From NCBI GenBank assembly GCA_009778535.1, contig WRJP01000055.1:1-10578 (forward strand): a DNA stretch of 10,578 nucleotides. Reading direction: 5' to 3'. The notes under the pieces were generated by a model. That model did no database searches. It was not told the origin of the DNA and worked only from the letters and a program-made list of their open reading frames with translations. Position 1 is the stretch's first letter. Each line of letters begins with the position of its first letter. A program made the position numbers and the translations under genes. Origin of the DNA: Propionibacteriaceae bacterium (GTDB lineage Bacteria > Actinomycetota > Actinomycetes > Propionibacteriales > Propionibacteriaceae). This document shows positions 1 to 7,354 of this stretch, in pieces.

Positions 1-1
1 A

Positions 2-286
2 GATACCACGCTGGGGAAAAGAGCTTTTACAATCATGGTGATCAGTACTGCCGCAGCCTGTTTTGGTGCGGTTTTATCGGGGTCGCAGCATGGTACAAAT
101 GCCATCTTTGAGGATCTGGGAACACTACTTATGATAGCTGCCTCCGCCGCCGGGGTTACCGCCCTAGTCTTGGGTATCACTGCAACTGCCAAAAACCTAA
201 GCCAAAAGTTTGGAATCATCACCATTATCTTGGGCATAATCGCCCCACTCCTCATGCTTATCTTGCTCGGTATTACGTCAGGCTGA
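2..286 (+). CDS. small hydrophobic membrane protein, 5' end probably outside the window
   Basis: I do not recognise a specific family. The reading frame is open from the left edge to the TGA at 284-286. The first ATG inside the window is at 35 (83 residues to the stop). The residues before that ATG (GKRAFTI) look like a basic flank leading straight into a hydrophobic helix, so the true start may lie upstream. From M35 the protein has a hydrophobic stretch at residues 1-16, a second helix at about 30-51, a short polar loop with lysines (AKNLSQK), and a third helix at about 59-82 that ends the protein. This three-helix, Ala/Gly/Ile-rich layout with a basic loop between the last two helices is common in small actinobacterial membrane proteins of unknown role. 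A purine run (GGGGAAAAGA, 14-23) could serve as a weak ribosome site for the ATG at 35, so that start is not excluded. Nothing links the gene functionally to dxr, which begins 88 bp downstream. Confidence 0.6.
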   Translation, partial: DTTLGKRAFTIMVISTAAACFGAVLSGSQHGTNAIFEDLGTLLMIAASAAGVTALVLGITATAKNLSQKFGIITIILGIIAPLLMLILLGITSG

Positions 287-335
287 CGTTTACCCGCTAG
301 TAGTCGAAACGACGAGAACCGCACTGAACCAGCTA

Positions 336-374
336 TTGCCAGATGTAGGGAGAGGATGCTAATAGACTGGGGGT
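336..374 (+). promoter_or_regulatory. candidate dxr promoter, possibly giving a leaderless mRNA
   Basis: A TTGCCA hexamer at 336-341 resembles a -35 box. It is followed by TAATAGACT at 360-368, which holds the TANNNT-type -10 element TAGACT (363-368) six bases before the dxr ATG at 375. That spacing would put the transcription start at or next to the start codon. The only good purine-rich tract (AGGGAGAGGA, 346-355) lies too far upstream to act as a normal Shine-Dalgarno for this ATG. Leaderless mRNAs are common in actinobacteria. The -35 to -10 spacing is 21 bp for TAGACT and 18 bp for the overlapping TAATAG, so the assignment is tentative. Confidence 0.3.
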
Positions 375-1532
375 ATGCGTGACGTTGTGATTGCGGGGAG
401 CACTGGCTCTATCGGAACTCAAGCAATAGAAGTGATTACCGACAACCCGCAGCGCTTCCGCGTGGTTGGATTGGCCGCTGGCGGGTCGAATCTGGAGTTG
501 CTCATCGCGCAGGCAAAACTACTGGCTCCAAAGTGTGTGGCGGTGTTCGACACCGAGCAGCGAGATATATTGAAAGCTGCGTTGCCTGGCGTTGAAATCT
601 TAGTCGGAGCAGCCGGGGTTGAGCAGTTGGCGGCAGCGGAATGCGATGTGGTACTCAACGGAATAACTGGGGCGGCGGGATTGCTACCGACCTTGGCGGC
701 GTTGACTGCTGGAAGAACGTTAGCGCTGGCAAATAAAGAGTCATTGGTGATCGGCGGCGCTCTGGTAACAAAGGCGGCGGCTCCAGGCCAGATCGTCCCA
801 GTTGATTCGGAGCACTCGGCGCTGGCACAAGCCCTGCGTGCGGGCAGCGCAGCAGAAGTGCGCAAGTTGATATTGACTGCCTCGGGTGGGCCTTTTCGGG
901 GAATGAACAGCTCGGCTTTGGCAGCAGTGACCCCGGCTCAAGCGTTGGCGCATCCCACCTGGAAAATGGGCAGGGTCGTCACCATCAACTCGGCAACCTT
1001 AGTGAACAAGGGCTTGGAGTTGATCGAAGCTGGGTTGCTTTTCAATGTCGATTTCGACGACATTGAAGTCGTCGTGCATCCTGAGTCGATAGTGCATTCC
1101 ATGGTGGAATTCCACGACGGGTCAACGCTGGCGCAATGCTCGCCACCTGATATGAAACTTCCTATTGCGCTGGCGCTGGGCTGGCCTGAGCGCGTAGCAG
1201 GCGCAGGCGCTGGCATTGATTGGTCAGGTGCTAGTACTTGGAATTTTGAGCCGCTAGATAACAAGACTTTCCCAGCAGTTGAATTGGCACGTATGGTTGG
1301 AAAGCAGGGAGGGTGTTTCCCAGCAATCTATAACGGAGCAAATGAAGTGGCAGTTGACGCGTTCTGTAACCAGCAGTTGGCTTTCACTGGCATCGTTGCA
1401 GTTGTGGAAGCTGCGCTGGAGAAAGCTTTCCAAGACCGATGGGATGCGTTGGGTGAACCGACACTATCAGATGTGCTCGCTGCCGATGAATGGGCTAGGA
1501 GCTTTGCTAGGGTGTTGGTTAAGGAGAGCTAA
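375..1532 (+). CDS. dxr: 1-deoxy-D-xylulose 5-phosphate reductoisomerase
   Basis: This cytosolic enzyme of the MEP pathway rearranges and reduces 1-deoxy-D-xylulose 5-phosphate to 2-C-methyl-D-erythritol 4-phosphate with NADPH and a divalent metal. It is the target of fosmidomycin. At 385 residues the protein is near full length for the family (E. coli 398). The NADPH loop GSTGSIGTQ sits at residues 8-16 and LANKESLV at about 118-125. The metal ligands are in PVDSEHSA (D144, E146) and NKGLE (E215), and the substrate contacts are in HPTWKMG (H193), HPES (235-238) and NGANEV near residue 322. The H193 to N211 spacing equals that of E. coli (209 to 227). The protein starts almost directly at its first beta strand, so no N-terminal extension is needed. 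The stop overlaps the rip1 start by one base, which points to translational coupling. The gene heads the dxr-rip1-ispG-GNAT block. Family assignment is essentially certain; only the exact start is open. Confidence 0.97.
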   Translation: MRDVVIAGSTGSIGTQAIEVITDNPQRFRVVGLAAGGSNLELLIAQAKLLAPKCVAVFDTEQRDILKAALPGVEILVGAAGVEQLAAAECDVVLNGITGAAGLLPTLAALTAGRTLALANKESLVIGGALVTKAAAPGQIVPVDSEHSALAQALRAGSAAEVRKLILTASGGPFRGMNSSALAAVTPAQALAHPTWKMGRVVTINSATLVNKGLELIEAGLLFNVDFDDIEVVVHPESIVHSMVEFHDGSTLAQCSPPDMKLPIALALGWPERVAGAGAGIDWSGASTWNFEPLDNKTFPAVELARMVGKQGGCFPAIYNGANEVAVDAFCNQQLAFTGIVAVVEAALEKAFQDRWDALGEPTLSDVLAADEWARSFARVLVKES

Positions 1533-2815
1533 TGGAAACTGTAATATTCGCTTTGATCTTTTTTGCTTTGATCATGGTTTCGGTTGGTCTGCATGAGATC
1601 GGACACATGGTTCCGGCGCGGCTTTTCGGAGTAAAGGTGCCGCGCTACTTCATCGGTTTTGGCCCCACGATTTTCTCACGGCAGATTGGCGAAACCGAAT
1701 ATGGGCTCAAGGCGTTCCCCCTCGGTGGTTTCGTGCAATTGTTAGGAATGTATCCGCCAGGTTCCAAACGGCACGGCAAACCTTCACGGTTGATGCAATT
1801 GGCAGACGCTGCCCGTGAACAGGAGTGGGAGGACATTTCCGAAGTCGATGTCGCCAACTCGCGTCTGGTCTACCAGAAAAAAACCTGGCAGAAGGTCACG
1901 ATGATGTTCGGGGGGCCGTTCATGAACATCATGCTGGCGTTTTTCATTTTTTGGGGGATCGGCGCGGTATATGGCACCTGGCAGTCACAAACTGAGATTT
2001 CCTACGTGCAACCCTGTGTGAAGACCGCAGGCGATACTTCTTCAACTTGTACTGCCGCCGACGCGCAATCTCCGGCCGCAGCCGCAGGCATCCAGCCCGG
2101 TGATCGGATTGTTTCATTCAACGGAATCAAGATCAACAGTTTTGACCAGTTGAGTGGCTTGATTCGGGCGAATCTGGAAAACCAGGCACTGATTGTGGTG
2201 GAACGCGCCGGGACACAAATCGAATTACCAGCAGTTAATACTATGATCGGCCAGGTTGCCAGCGAGTGGGATCCGACGACGACAGTTTCGGCTGGGTATC
2301 TGGGCGTGACTCCAAAGCAAGAATTGGTTCATGGCGGGCCGCTGGATGCGTTGGGTCAAATGTGGACGATGACGAAACAAAGCGCAGTGGCCTTGGCAAA
2401 GTTTCCGGTAAGTGTGTATTTCGTCATTGTTGACATGGTTACCGGCCAGCCGCGCAGTCTAGCTTCCCCGCTCAGCATTGTTGGTGCCAGCCGGATAGCT
2501 GGAGAGGCTGCTGCCTCGGATCAGGTTTCAGCCGATGCCAAGTTTGTGCTGTTTTTGTCGCTGCTCGGTTCGATCAATCTGTTCTTGGCTATTTTTAACA
2601 TGGTGCCGCTTCCGCCCCTGGATGGCGGGCATATTGCCGGTGCTGCGTATGAGTGGCTGCGTCGCAAAGGCGCAAAACTGCTAAAGAAGGCCGATCCTGG
2701 GCCTTTTGATACTGCGAAACTCCTGCCGGTTGCCTACGCTATGGGAGGGTTCCTGCTGCTGTGTGGGGTGGTGTTGATCATTGCTGATGTGGTGAACCCA
2801 ATTCAGCTTTTCTGA
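1532..2815 (+). CDS. rip1: M50 site-2 intramembrane metalloprotease (RseP / Rip1 type)
   Basis: This is a zinc metalloprotease of the inner membrane that cuts transmembrane anti-sigma factors and other membrane substrates in regulated intramembrane proteolysis. The catalytic HEIGH motif is at residues 21-25 in the first helix. The third zinc ligand is D364 in the PPLDGGH motif of a late helix. A second helix follows the conserved GPFMN at about 128-132. One PDZ domain covers about residues 178-250 and begins with SPAAAAGIQPGD. The last helix (about 399-422) lies close to the C-terminus. The length (427) is typical of actinobacterial Rip1. A cytosolic segment at about 70-115 between the first helix and GPFMN is charged, as in actinobacterial homologues. 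Two cysteines (C162, C173) lie in the extracytoplasmic segment just before the PDZ domain. The ATG overlaps the dxr stop and has AAGGAGAG seven bases upstream within dxr (1521-1528). In M. tuberculosis the orthologue is Rv2869c; the actual substrates here cannot be seen. Confidence 0.96.
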   Translation: METVIFALIFFALIMVSVGLHEIGHMVPARLFGVKVPRYFIGFGPTIFSRQIGETEYGLKAFPLGGFVQLLGMYPPGSKRHGKPSRLMQLADAAREQEWEDISEVDVANSRLVYQKKTWQKVTMMFGGPFMNIMLAFFIFWGIGAVYGTWQSQTEISYVQPCVKTAGDTSSTCTAADAQSPAAAAGIQPGDRIVSFNGIKINSFDQLSGLIRANLENQALIVVERAGTQIELPAVNTMIGQVASEWDPTTTVSAGYLGVTPKQELVHGGPLDALGQMWTMTKQSAVALAKFPVSVYFVIVDMVTGQPRSLASPLSIVGASRIAGEAAASDQVSADAKFVLFLSLLGSINLFLAIFNMVPLPPLDGGHIAGAAYEWLRRKGAKLLKKADPGPFDTAKLLPVAYAMGGFLLLCGVVLIIADVVNPIQLF

Positions 2816-2875
2816 TCTGGAAGTTGATATCAGGGTAGATTAGGTGTGATCGGTGAAGATAAGGAGGTCTAGCCG

Positions 2876-4033
2876 ATGAGCACAAATCTTGGCCTGCCAG
2901 CCCCACTGGAGTTAGCCGTACGTAAGCAGACCAGGGGTGTCAAGGTTGGAAGTGTTCTGGTAGGTGGCGGTGCGCCGATCTCAGTGCAGTCGATGACGAC
3001 CACAAAGACGGCAGATGTTGACCGAACACTGCGCCAGATCGCCGAATTAACTGCTGCCGGTTGCGACATTGTGCGAGTCGCAGTCCCGACTGATGCCGAT
3101 GCTGACGCTTTGCGCAAAATCGTGAAGCGCAGTACGTTGCCGGTGGTAGCTGACATCCATTTCCAACCCAAATACGTTTTCGCGGCGATAGCTGCCGGTT
3201 GCGCTGGGGTGCGGGTGAATCCGGGAAATATTCGGGCTTTCGACGATCAGGTCAAACAGATCGCGCAAGCTGCTACCGCAGAACAGGTGAGCATCAGGAT
3301 TGGAATAAACGCAGGCTCACTTGACCAGCGGCTGCTGGAAAAATACGGCCATGCAACACCTGAGGCGCTGGTGGAGTCGGCATTGAATGAGGCCAGGCTG
3401 TTTGAGGAAGTTGACTTCTACGACTTCAAAATCTCAGTGAAACATCACGACCCGGTGGTGATGATTCACGCTTACCGGATGCTTTCGCAGGTATGTGACT
3501 ACCCGCTGCATCTTGGAGTGACTGAGGCCGGCCCGAGCTTTCAAGGCACGATCAAATCGAGTGTGGCGATGGGAGCGCTGCTGGCAGAAGGAATTGGGGA
3601 TACCATTCGGGTTTCGCTGTCTGCTCCGCCGACCGAGGAGGTCAAGGTCGGGATAAAGATTTTGGAATCGCTGGGTTTGCGGCCGCGTACTCTTGAGATC
3701 GTCTCCTGCCCTTCATGTGGGCGTGCGCAGGTGGACGTTTATACGTTGGCAGAGCAGGTAAGCGAAGGTCTGGCTGATCTCAAAGTGCCGCTGCGAGTGG
3801 CTGTGATGGGTTGCGTAGTCAATGGCCCAGGTGAGGCTAGAGAAGCCGATCTGGGGGTGGCTTCGGGCAATCAGAAGGGGCAGATTTTTGTCAAAGGCGA
3901 AGTGATTGCAACTGTGGACGAAGACCAGATCGTAGCTACGCTGCTGGAACAGGCGCGAAAACTGGCGGCGACTATGACACAAACCGTAGCTGGTGAAGTC
4001 CAAGTGCTAGCTATCCCAGGGAGCGAGTACTGA
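2876..4033 (+). CDS. ispG: 4-hydroxy-3-methylbut-2-en-1-yl diphosphate synthase
   Basis: This is the penultimate enzyme of the MEP pathway (GcpE). It reductively converts methylerythritol cyclodiphosphate to HMBPP with a [4Fe-4S] cluster in the cytosol. The 385-residue protein has an N-terminal TIM-barrel with SVQSMTTTKTADVD at about 36-49, VADIHF and GVRVNPGNIR. The C-terminal cluster domain carries cysteines C278 and C281 (SCPSCGR) and C313 (GCVVNGPGE), with the cluster-ligating glutamate at E320. The spacings C278-C313 and C313-E320 (35 and 7) equal those of E. coli C270-C305-E312. A strong Shine-Dalgarno AAGGAGG at 2861-2867 lies eight bases before the ATG and fixes the start. The 60-bp gap after rip1 has a TTGATA at 2824-2829 but no convincing -10 at the right distance, so co-transcription with dxr and rip1 is the simpler reading. 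The last base of its stop is the first base of the next gene's ATG. Confidence 0.98.
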   Translation: MSTNLGLPAPLELAVRKQTRGVKVGSVLVGGGAPISVQSMTTTKTADVDRTLRQIAELTAAGCDIVRVAVPTDADADALRKIVKRSTLPVVADIHFQPKYVFAAIAAGCAGVRVNPGNIRAFDDQVKQIAQAATAEQVSIRIGINAGSLDQRLLEKYGHATPEALVESALNEARLFEEVDFYDFKISVKHHDPVVMIHAYRMLSQVCDYPLHLGVTEAGPSFQGTIKSSVAMGALLAEGIGDTIRVSLSAPPTEEVKVGIKILESLGLRPRTLEIVSCPSCGRAQVDVYTLAEQVSEGLADLKVPLRVAVMGCVVNGPGEAREADLGVASGNQKGQIFVKGEVIATVDEDQIVATLLEQARKLAATMTQTVAGEVQVLAIPGSEY

Positions 4034-4860
4034 TGCGGGCTCGGATTCTCACACGCGCCGACTTGGAACAGGTGAAGCGCATTCTAAGTGTCGACCCCGT
4101 GGTCAATATCTTCGTTTCTTCCAGGGTTGAAGGAGGAATTCTGGATTCCCACACTTCAGGAACGCTGTATGGTTGGCCTGCCGACGATGTGCGGTCGTTG
4201 CTGCATGTTGGGCAAAATCTGGTTCCGGTAGCTGTAGAGCGGGCAGCTATTCAGGCATTCGCCGAAGTACTGGGACGTAAACGCTCCGCGAAGGCAATTC
4301 TTGGACAAGCGAATATGGCGTTGTCGCTTTGGGCTGCGTTAGCCAGGCTTTGGGGACGCAGTTACGCCGTCACTAGGGAAATCCGGCCACGGCAACCGAT
4401 GATGCTGATGACAAAACCTCCGCTTTGGCCTGCTGACCCAAGGGTGCGACCTATCACATTCCGGGAATTCGATTCGTATCTGGAAGCGTTTTTAGCTATG
4501 TATCGTGACGAAATTGGAGATGGGCAGGAACAGGTTAGTGCGCACAGTTTCCGACAGCACTGTCACACGCTGGTGGCGAATAACCGAGCTTTTGGGATTG
4601 TTGAGAACGGCCGAGTCATTTTCAAAGCTGATGTTGGCGTTTCGGCGAATTCGGTGGCTCAGATTCAAGGGGTTTGGATGGCTCCGGAGTATCGCGGTCT
4701 TGGGATGGCAGCAGGCGCAATGTCGGCGATAACCGAGTACGTGTTGGCCGACTACCGTGCGGCATGTCTGTATGTGAGTTCGTTCAATACCGCTGCGCTG
4801 CGCAGCTATGAGCGGGTAGGTTTCACCACCATCGACGAATTTGCCACCGTCCTGTTCTAG
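4033..4860 (+). CDS. GNAT-family N-acetyltransferase with N-terminal DUF4081-like domain
   Basis: This is a predicted acetyl-CoA-dependent acetyltransferase whose acceptor is unknown. The 275-residue protein has two halves. Residues 1-130 match the style of the actinobacterial DUF4081 domain (early LEQVKRIL, then NIFVSSRVEGG at 25-35). The C-terminal GNAT fold covers about 135-275. Its acetyl-CoA pyrophosphate loop is VWMAPEYRGLGMAAGAM (214-230), with the R/G-x-G-x pattern at R221-G222-G224. The family's helix motif NTAALRSYERVGF is at 252-264. The last strand ends with the protein. The order ispG then this gene is the same as Rv2868c-Rv2867c in M. tuberculosis, which supports orthology. It overlaps the ispG stop by one base and has no strong ribosome site of its own, so it probably relies on translational coupling. 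Why an acetyltransferase travels with MEP-pathway genes and rip1 is not clear from the sequence. Confidence 0.9.
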   Translation: MRARILTRADLEQVKRILSVDPVVNIFVSSRVEGGILDSHTSGTLYGWPADDVRSLLHVGQNLVPVAVERAAIQAFAEVLGRKRSAKAILGQANMALSLWAALARLWGRSYAVTREIRPRQPMMLMTKPPLWPADPRVRPITFREFDSYLEAFLAMYRDEIGDGQEQVSAHSFRQHCHTLVANNRAFGIVENGRVIFKADVGVSANSVAQIQGVWMAPEYRGLGMAAGAMSAITEYVLADYRAACLYVSSFNTAALRSYERVGFTTIDEFATVLF

Positions 4861-4869
4861 CTTTCACCT

Positions 4870-4890
4870 CGTGGCTTCGAGCCTGACGTT
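4870..4890 (+). terminator. weak hairpin between converging genes
   Basis: The 58-bp gap between the GNAT stop (4860) and the MFS stop (4919) contains the hairpin GGCT-TCG-AGCC (4873-4883). It can be extended by CGT (4870-4872) pairing with ACG (4886-4888) across a two-base bulge. Only two T residues follow, so this is not a classical intrinsic terminator. It is the only stem I find in a place where both converging transcripts must end. Confidence 0.25.
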
Positions 4891-4918
4891 CTGTGCTTCT
4901 GCCATCGACGAGCGGTGG

Positions 4919-6331
4919 TCAGTGATCGGTGGTGTTGTCGTTGCCGACTACCATGCGGAGTCTGACGAGACTGGTGACGACTGCACAACCAGCAGCTATA
5001 GCAGCTACCCATAGGACATGCATGGCTGCTTGCGCTTCTTCGGCGTGCGAGCCTGTGGTGGCACCGTTCAGTACTAGTGCCACGCTAACGACACCGGCAC
5101 CGGTCGATTGCGCGATGCTGCGGGTCAAGTTAAGTACCGCCGCCGCGCTTGCTGAATGTTGTATCGGTACTGCCAACTGCATCTCGCGGTTGTTGGGAGA
5201 TTGGTAGATGCCAAACCCAAGTCCCGCCAGTCCGGCTGCGAATAAGATCATAGCTGTCGCCGGATTTTCGCCTAATGACCCGAGAACAATGAGTCCGGAT
5301 AGAAAGATCACAAGCCCGATCAGCGCCAGCCAGGAGGGTCGTACCTTATCGGCGAGGCGTCCAGCAATGGGGGAAACGAAAATGATGACCGCAGGCCAGG
5401 GTGCGTAGAGCAGAGCAGATTCTAGCGGGGTCGCGCCATAGGCGCTTTGGAACAGGAATGGCAGTGCGACGAACGCTGCACCTTGAGAGACGAAGCCGCA
5501 GAAGGCTGTGGAGACGGAGAGGGTGAATAATCGGTTCCAGATTAGAAGTGGGATTACCGGCCGCGTCACTCGGCGTTCACTGTGCAGGAATAAACCCACC
5601 AGCAGCGCGCAGGCGAGGAATAATGCGCCCGACAGCCACAGTGTTGCGGTATCAGCTATATAGCGCATGCCCAACATAAAGGCGACTGCTGCTGCTCCAA
5701 TGTATAGCGAACCTTTCCAGTCATAGTGGCCTGGTTTCGATTCTTCTTTCGGGATGGCGTAGGCACCTAGCGCGGTTGAGATGATGCCGAACGGTATGCT
5801 GACGCAAAATAGCCACTGCCAGCTTGCTACCGAGAGCACCAGTCCGCCCAGGGTTGGCCCGACGCTGACGCCGACTGCCACGGTCATGGCGTTTATGCCG
5901 AGAATCGATCCCAGTCGCGCTGGTGGATACAACGTGCGAAACATTGGGATGACGACGGCGAAAATTGTTGCTGCGCCTACTCCTTGCAAGGCGCGAAAGG
6001 TGACGAGCATCGGCAGCGTTGTCGAGAGAGCTGCTCCCAGCGATGCCAACGTGAACCAGGGAACACCTATCACAAATAGTCGTTTGCGCCCGATCTGATC
6101 TCCGAGTGCGGAGGTGGCTGGAACTGCGCAGGCTGTTGCGAGGAGGCAGGCGGTGGTTACCCAGACGGTGTCCGAAGGGTCGGCATTCAGGCTGCGGCTG
6201 ATTACCGGGATAGCCACATTGACGATGGATGCGTCTAGGGTGCTTATTAGTGTCGTCATTACTAGTGCGATTACTGCCAAGTTGCGCCGAGTTGGGGATA
6301 ACTCAGGCAGCGCAGCAGTTGTAGACACCAT
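4919..6331 (-). CDS. MFS drug:H+ antiporter, DHA2 (EmrB/QacA-like) family
   Basis: This is a predicted proton-driven exporter of the cytoplasmic membrane with 470 residues and many hydrophobic segments, consistent with the roughly 14-helix DHA2 layout. LDASIVNVAIP (32-42) is the family's first-helix signature. The loop motif A is GDQIGRKR (77-84), RALQGVGAA (113-121) is motif B, GPTLGG (158-163) is the antiporter motif C, and WQWLFCVSIPFG (171-182) is the usual DHA2 follow-on. A histidine/asparagine-rich polar tail ends the protein. The ATG at 6329-6331 is preceded immediately by an in-frame stop (TAG), which fixes it as the most upstream start. No Shine-Dalgarno is visible in front of it. 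No TetR/MarR-type regulator gene is adjacent. It is transcribed away from the vWA operon, and the two share the 6332-6769 region. The substrate cannot be predicted; multidrug or metabolite export is the family default. Confidence 0.93.
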   Translation of the reverse strand: MVSTTAALPELSPTRRNLAVIALVMTTLISTLDASIVNVAIPVISRSLNADPSDTVWVTTACLLATACAVPATSALGDQIGRKRLFVIGVPWFTLASLGAALSTTLPMLVTFRALQGVGAATIFAVVIPMFRTLYPPARLGSILGINAMTVAVGVSVGPTLGGLVLSVASWQWLFCVSIPFGIISTALGAYAIPKEESKPGHYDWKGSLYIGAAAVAFMLGMRYIADTATLWLSGALFLACALLVGLFLHSERRVTRPVIPLLIWNRLFTLSVSTAFCGFVSQGAAFVALPFLFQSAYGATPLESALLYAPWPAVIIFVSPIAGRLADKVRPSWLALIGLVIFLSGLIVLGSLGENPATAMILFAAGLAGLGFGIYQSPNNREMQLAVPIQHSASAAAVLNLTRSIAQSTGAGVVSVALVLNGATTGSHAEEAQAAMHVLWVAAIAAGCAVVTSLVRLRMVVGNDNTTDH

Positions 6332-6769
6332 CTAATTGTTGCGCATTTGGCCGTATTTCCGGACGGTTCTCAGCTAGCGACCGCTCTGGCTGGTTGCCGC
6401 CAGCAGTCATTGGCGTATTTGAGATTTCTGGGTATTTCTGCTGTGCTTTGGCTGAATAGTTAACCGGAGAGAAACTGTTACAAAGCTGAGTTCTTTACAT
6501 TTTCGCCTTCACCGGCTTCCAGAAGGACAAAACCAACTCCTAGTTTCATCTTATTAGACAAGTACTACTCCCGGCATGGGCGAACTCGTTACCAACTGCG
6601 ATAAGGGCACAGGAAATAGGTGACATTCCGAGCTACTTCTTAAAAGTTTTGTGTAACGCATGTTCAGCTCTGTTATCGCAAACCCTGATTACTAGTCCAG
6701 TGCGAATCGGTGGTAACGTTTGGCGAGGAGTTTTAACCCTCAATATTGACGTGCAATTAGGACATGACC
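6332..6769. other. divergent intergenic region between the MFS gene and the vWA operon
   Basis: About 430 bp without a credible gene; it must hold the promoters of both divergent units. It is visibly more AT-rich than the flanking genes. Toward the operon, a weak pair TTGTGT (6649-6654) and TGTTAT (6671-6676), 16 bp apart, is the best promoter-like match I found, and I do not regard it as secure. Two nested 8-bp inverted repeats are present: CGTTACCA (6587-6594) with TGGTAACG (6711-6718), and TGCGATAA (6597-6604) with TTATCGCA (6673-6680). I see no tRNA, riboswitch, transposon end or CRISPR repeat. A minus-strand open frame of 74 codons at 6633-6857 runs into the next gene and has no coding character. 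Confidence 0.5.
6759..6762 (+). promoter_or_regulatory. ribosome-binding site that decides the start of the first operon gene
   Basis: AGGA at 6759-6762 is only one base from the ATG at 6764 but seven bases from the ATG at 6770. Normal spacing therefore favours 6770, which removes two residues (MT) from the longer reading. Confidence 0.55.
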
Positions 6770-7333
6770 ATGTCGCTTGATTCGTACTTTGAAGTACCTT
6801 CGCTTTTGCTGCACAATGACAGTTCCTCTCCCTCAGCGGATCAACCATTTGGAACATTCAAACGCACTGCGGAGGTTACACAAAAATCTGATAATCGGTT
6901 GATTACCGCGTCACAAAATGATAAACGTCGTGCTACAAAAGCCGCCTTAGCCGTGTTCTTTGTCGCGTGTGGCATAACCCTTTTCATGGGGATCGCGGTC
7001 TACGCGACTTTAGCGAGCGTCAATTTCTCGGCGACCGCCGGAATAGTCGTGTCCAGCTGGGCAAATGTCGTAGGTATCCTGTCGGTGGCCGCCTTCGTTG
7101 TTGTAGTCGTAACTGTCTTCTTGTTGATCCTCACGAGCGGCTCACGGCTGCTTCCGGGCATCACTCTTGCTATCAGCATCGTCGGCCCGTTCCTTGGCCT
7201 TGTTATCGGTGGGAGCTTGGGCGTCGCCGCTATGGTTGATAATCTTCAATCCACCCTCTCAAACATCTCTGACGCTTTAGCCAGCTCTGAGTTGCCGTCA
7301 TGGGTTGAGTCGCTGGTCGCGATCTTCGGTTAG
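6770..7333 (+). CDS. uncharacterised three-helix membrane protein, first gene of the vWA operon
   Basis: I do not recognise the family. The 187-residue protein has a polar, Ser-rich N-terminal tail (1-56) ending in a basic patch (NDKRR), then three hydrophobic segments at about 58-81, 98-121 and 128-153, and a C-terminal tail of about 30 residues that could form an amphipathic helix (SNISDALASSEL) followed by a short hydrophobic end (LVAIFG). The basic patch before helix 1 predicts the N-terminus in the cytosol and hence the C-terminus outside. The N-tail contains a QPFG motif at 25-28, comparable to PF motifs in the cytosolic tails of the next two proteins. Helix 2 is unusually valine-rich. 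The start at 6770 is chosen by ribosome-site spacing; 6764 is the alternative. The gene ends 21 bp before the next one and is clearly in the same operon, so a structural or accessory role in the membrane complex is inferred from context only. Confidence 0.78.
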   Translation: MSLDSYFEVPSLLLHNDSSSPSADQPFGTFKRTAEVTQKSDNRLITASQNDKRRATKAALAVFFVACGITLFMGIAVYATLASVNFSATAGIVVSSWANVVGILSVAAFVVVVVTVFLLILTSGSRLLPGITLAISIVGPFLGLVIGGSLGVAAMVDNLQSTLSNISDALASSELPSWVESLVAIFG

Positions 7334-7354
7334 GATTCGTGATGGAGGTATGCG

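Noticed and set aside
303..313. Short hairpin GTCG-AAA-CGAC after the first gene, considered as a terminator
   Set aside because: The stem has only four base pairs and is not followed by a T-run.
419..865. Minus-strand open frame of 148 codons inside dxr
   Set aside because: Its translation has no domain-like character, and the plus strand is an unmistakable Dxr with all catalytic motifs.
4929..6335. Several plus-strand open frames opposite the MFS gene
   Set aside because: They are antisense shadows of a well-supported DHA2 transporter and show low-complexity Ala/Thr/Pro compositions.
6746..6751. TTGACG considered as a -35 box for the vWA operon
   Set aside because: A -10 at normal spacing would fall at about 6769, inside the first gene, and the bases there do not match.
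6332..6763. The heptamer CAATTAG just before both divergent starts (minus strand at 6332-6338, plus strand at 6754-6760)
   Set aside because: It is short and AT-rich, and in the operon it simply merges with the AGGA ribosome site. No further shared bases support a common operator.
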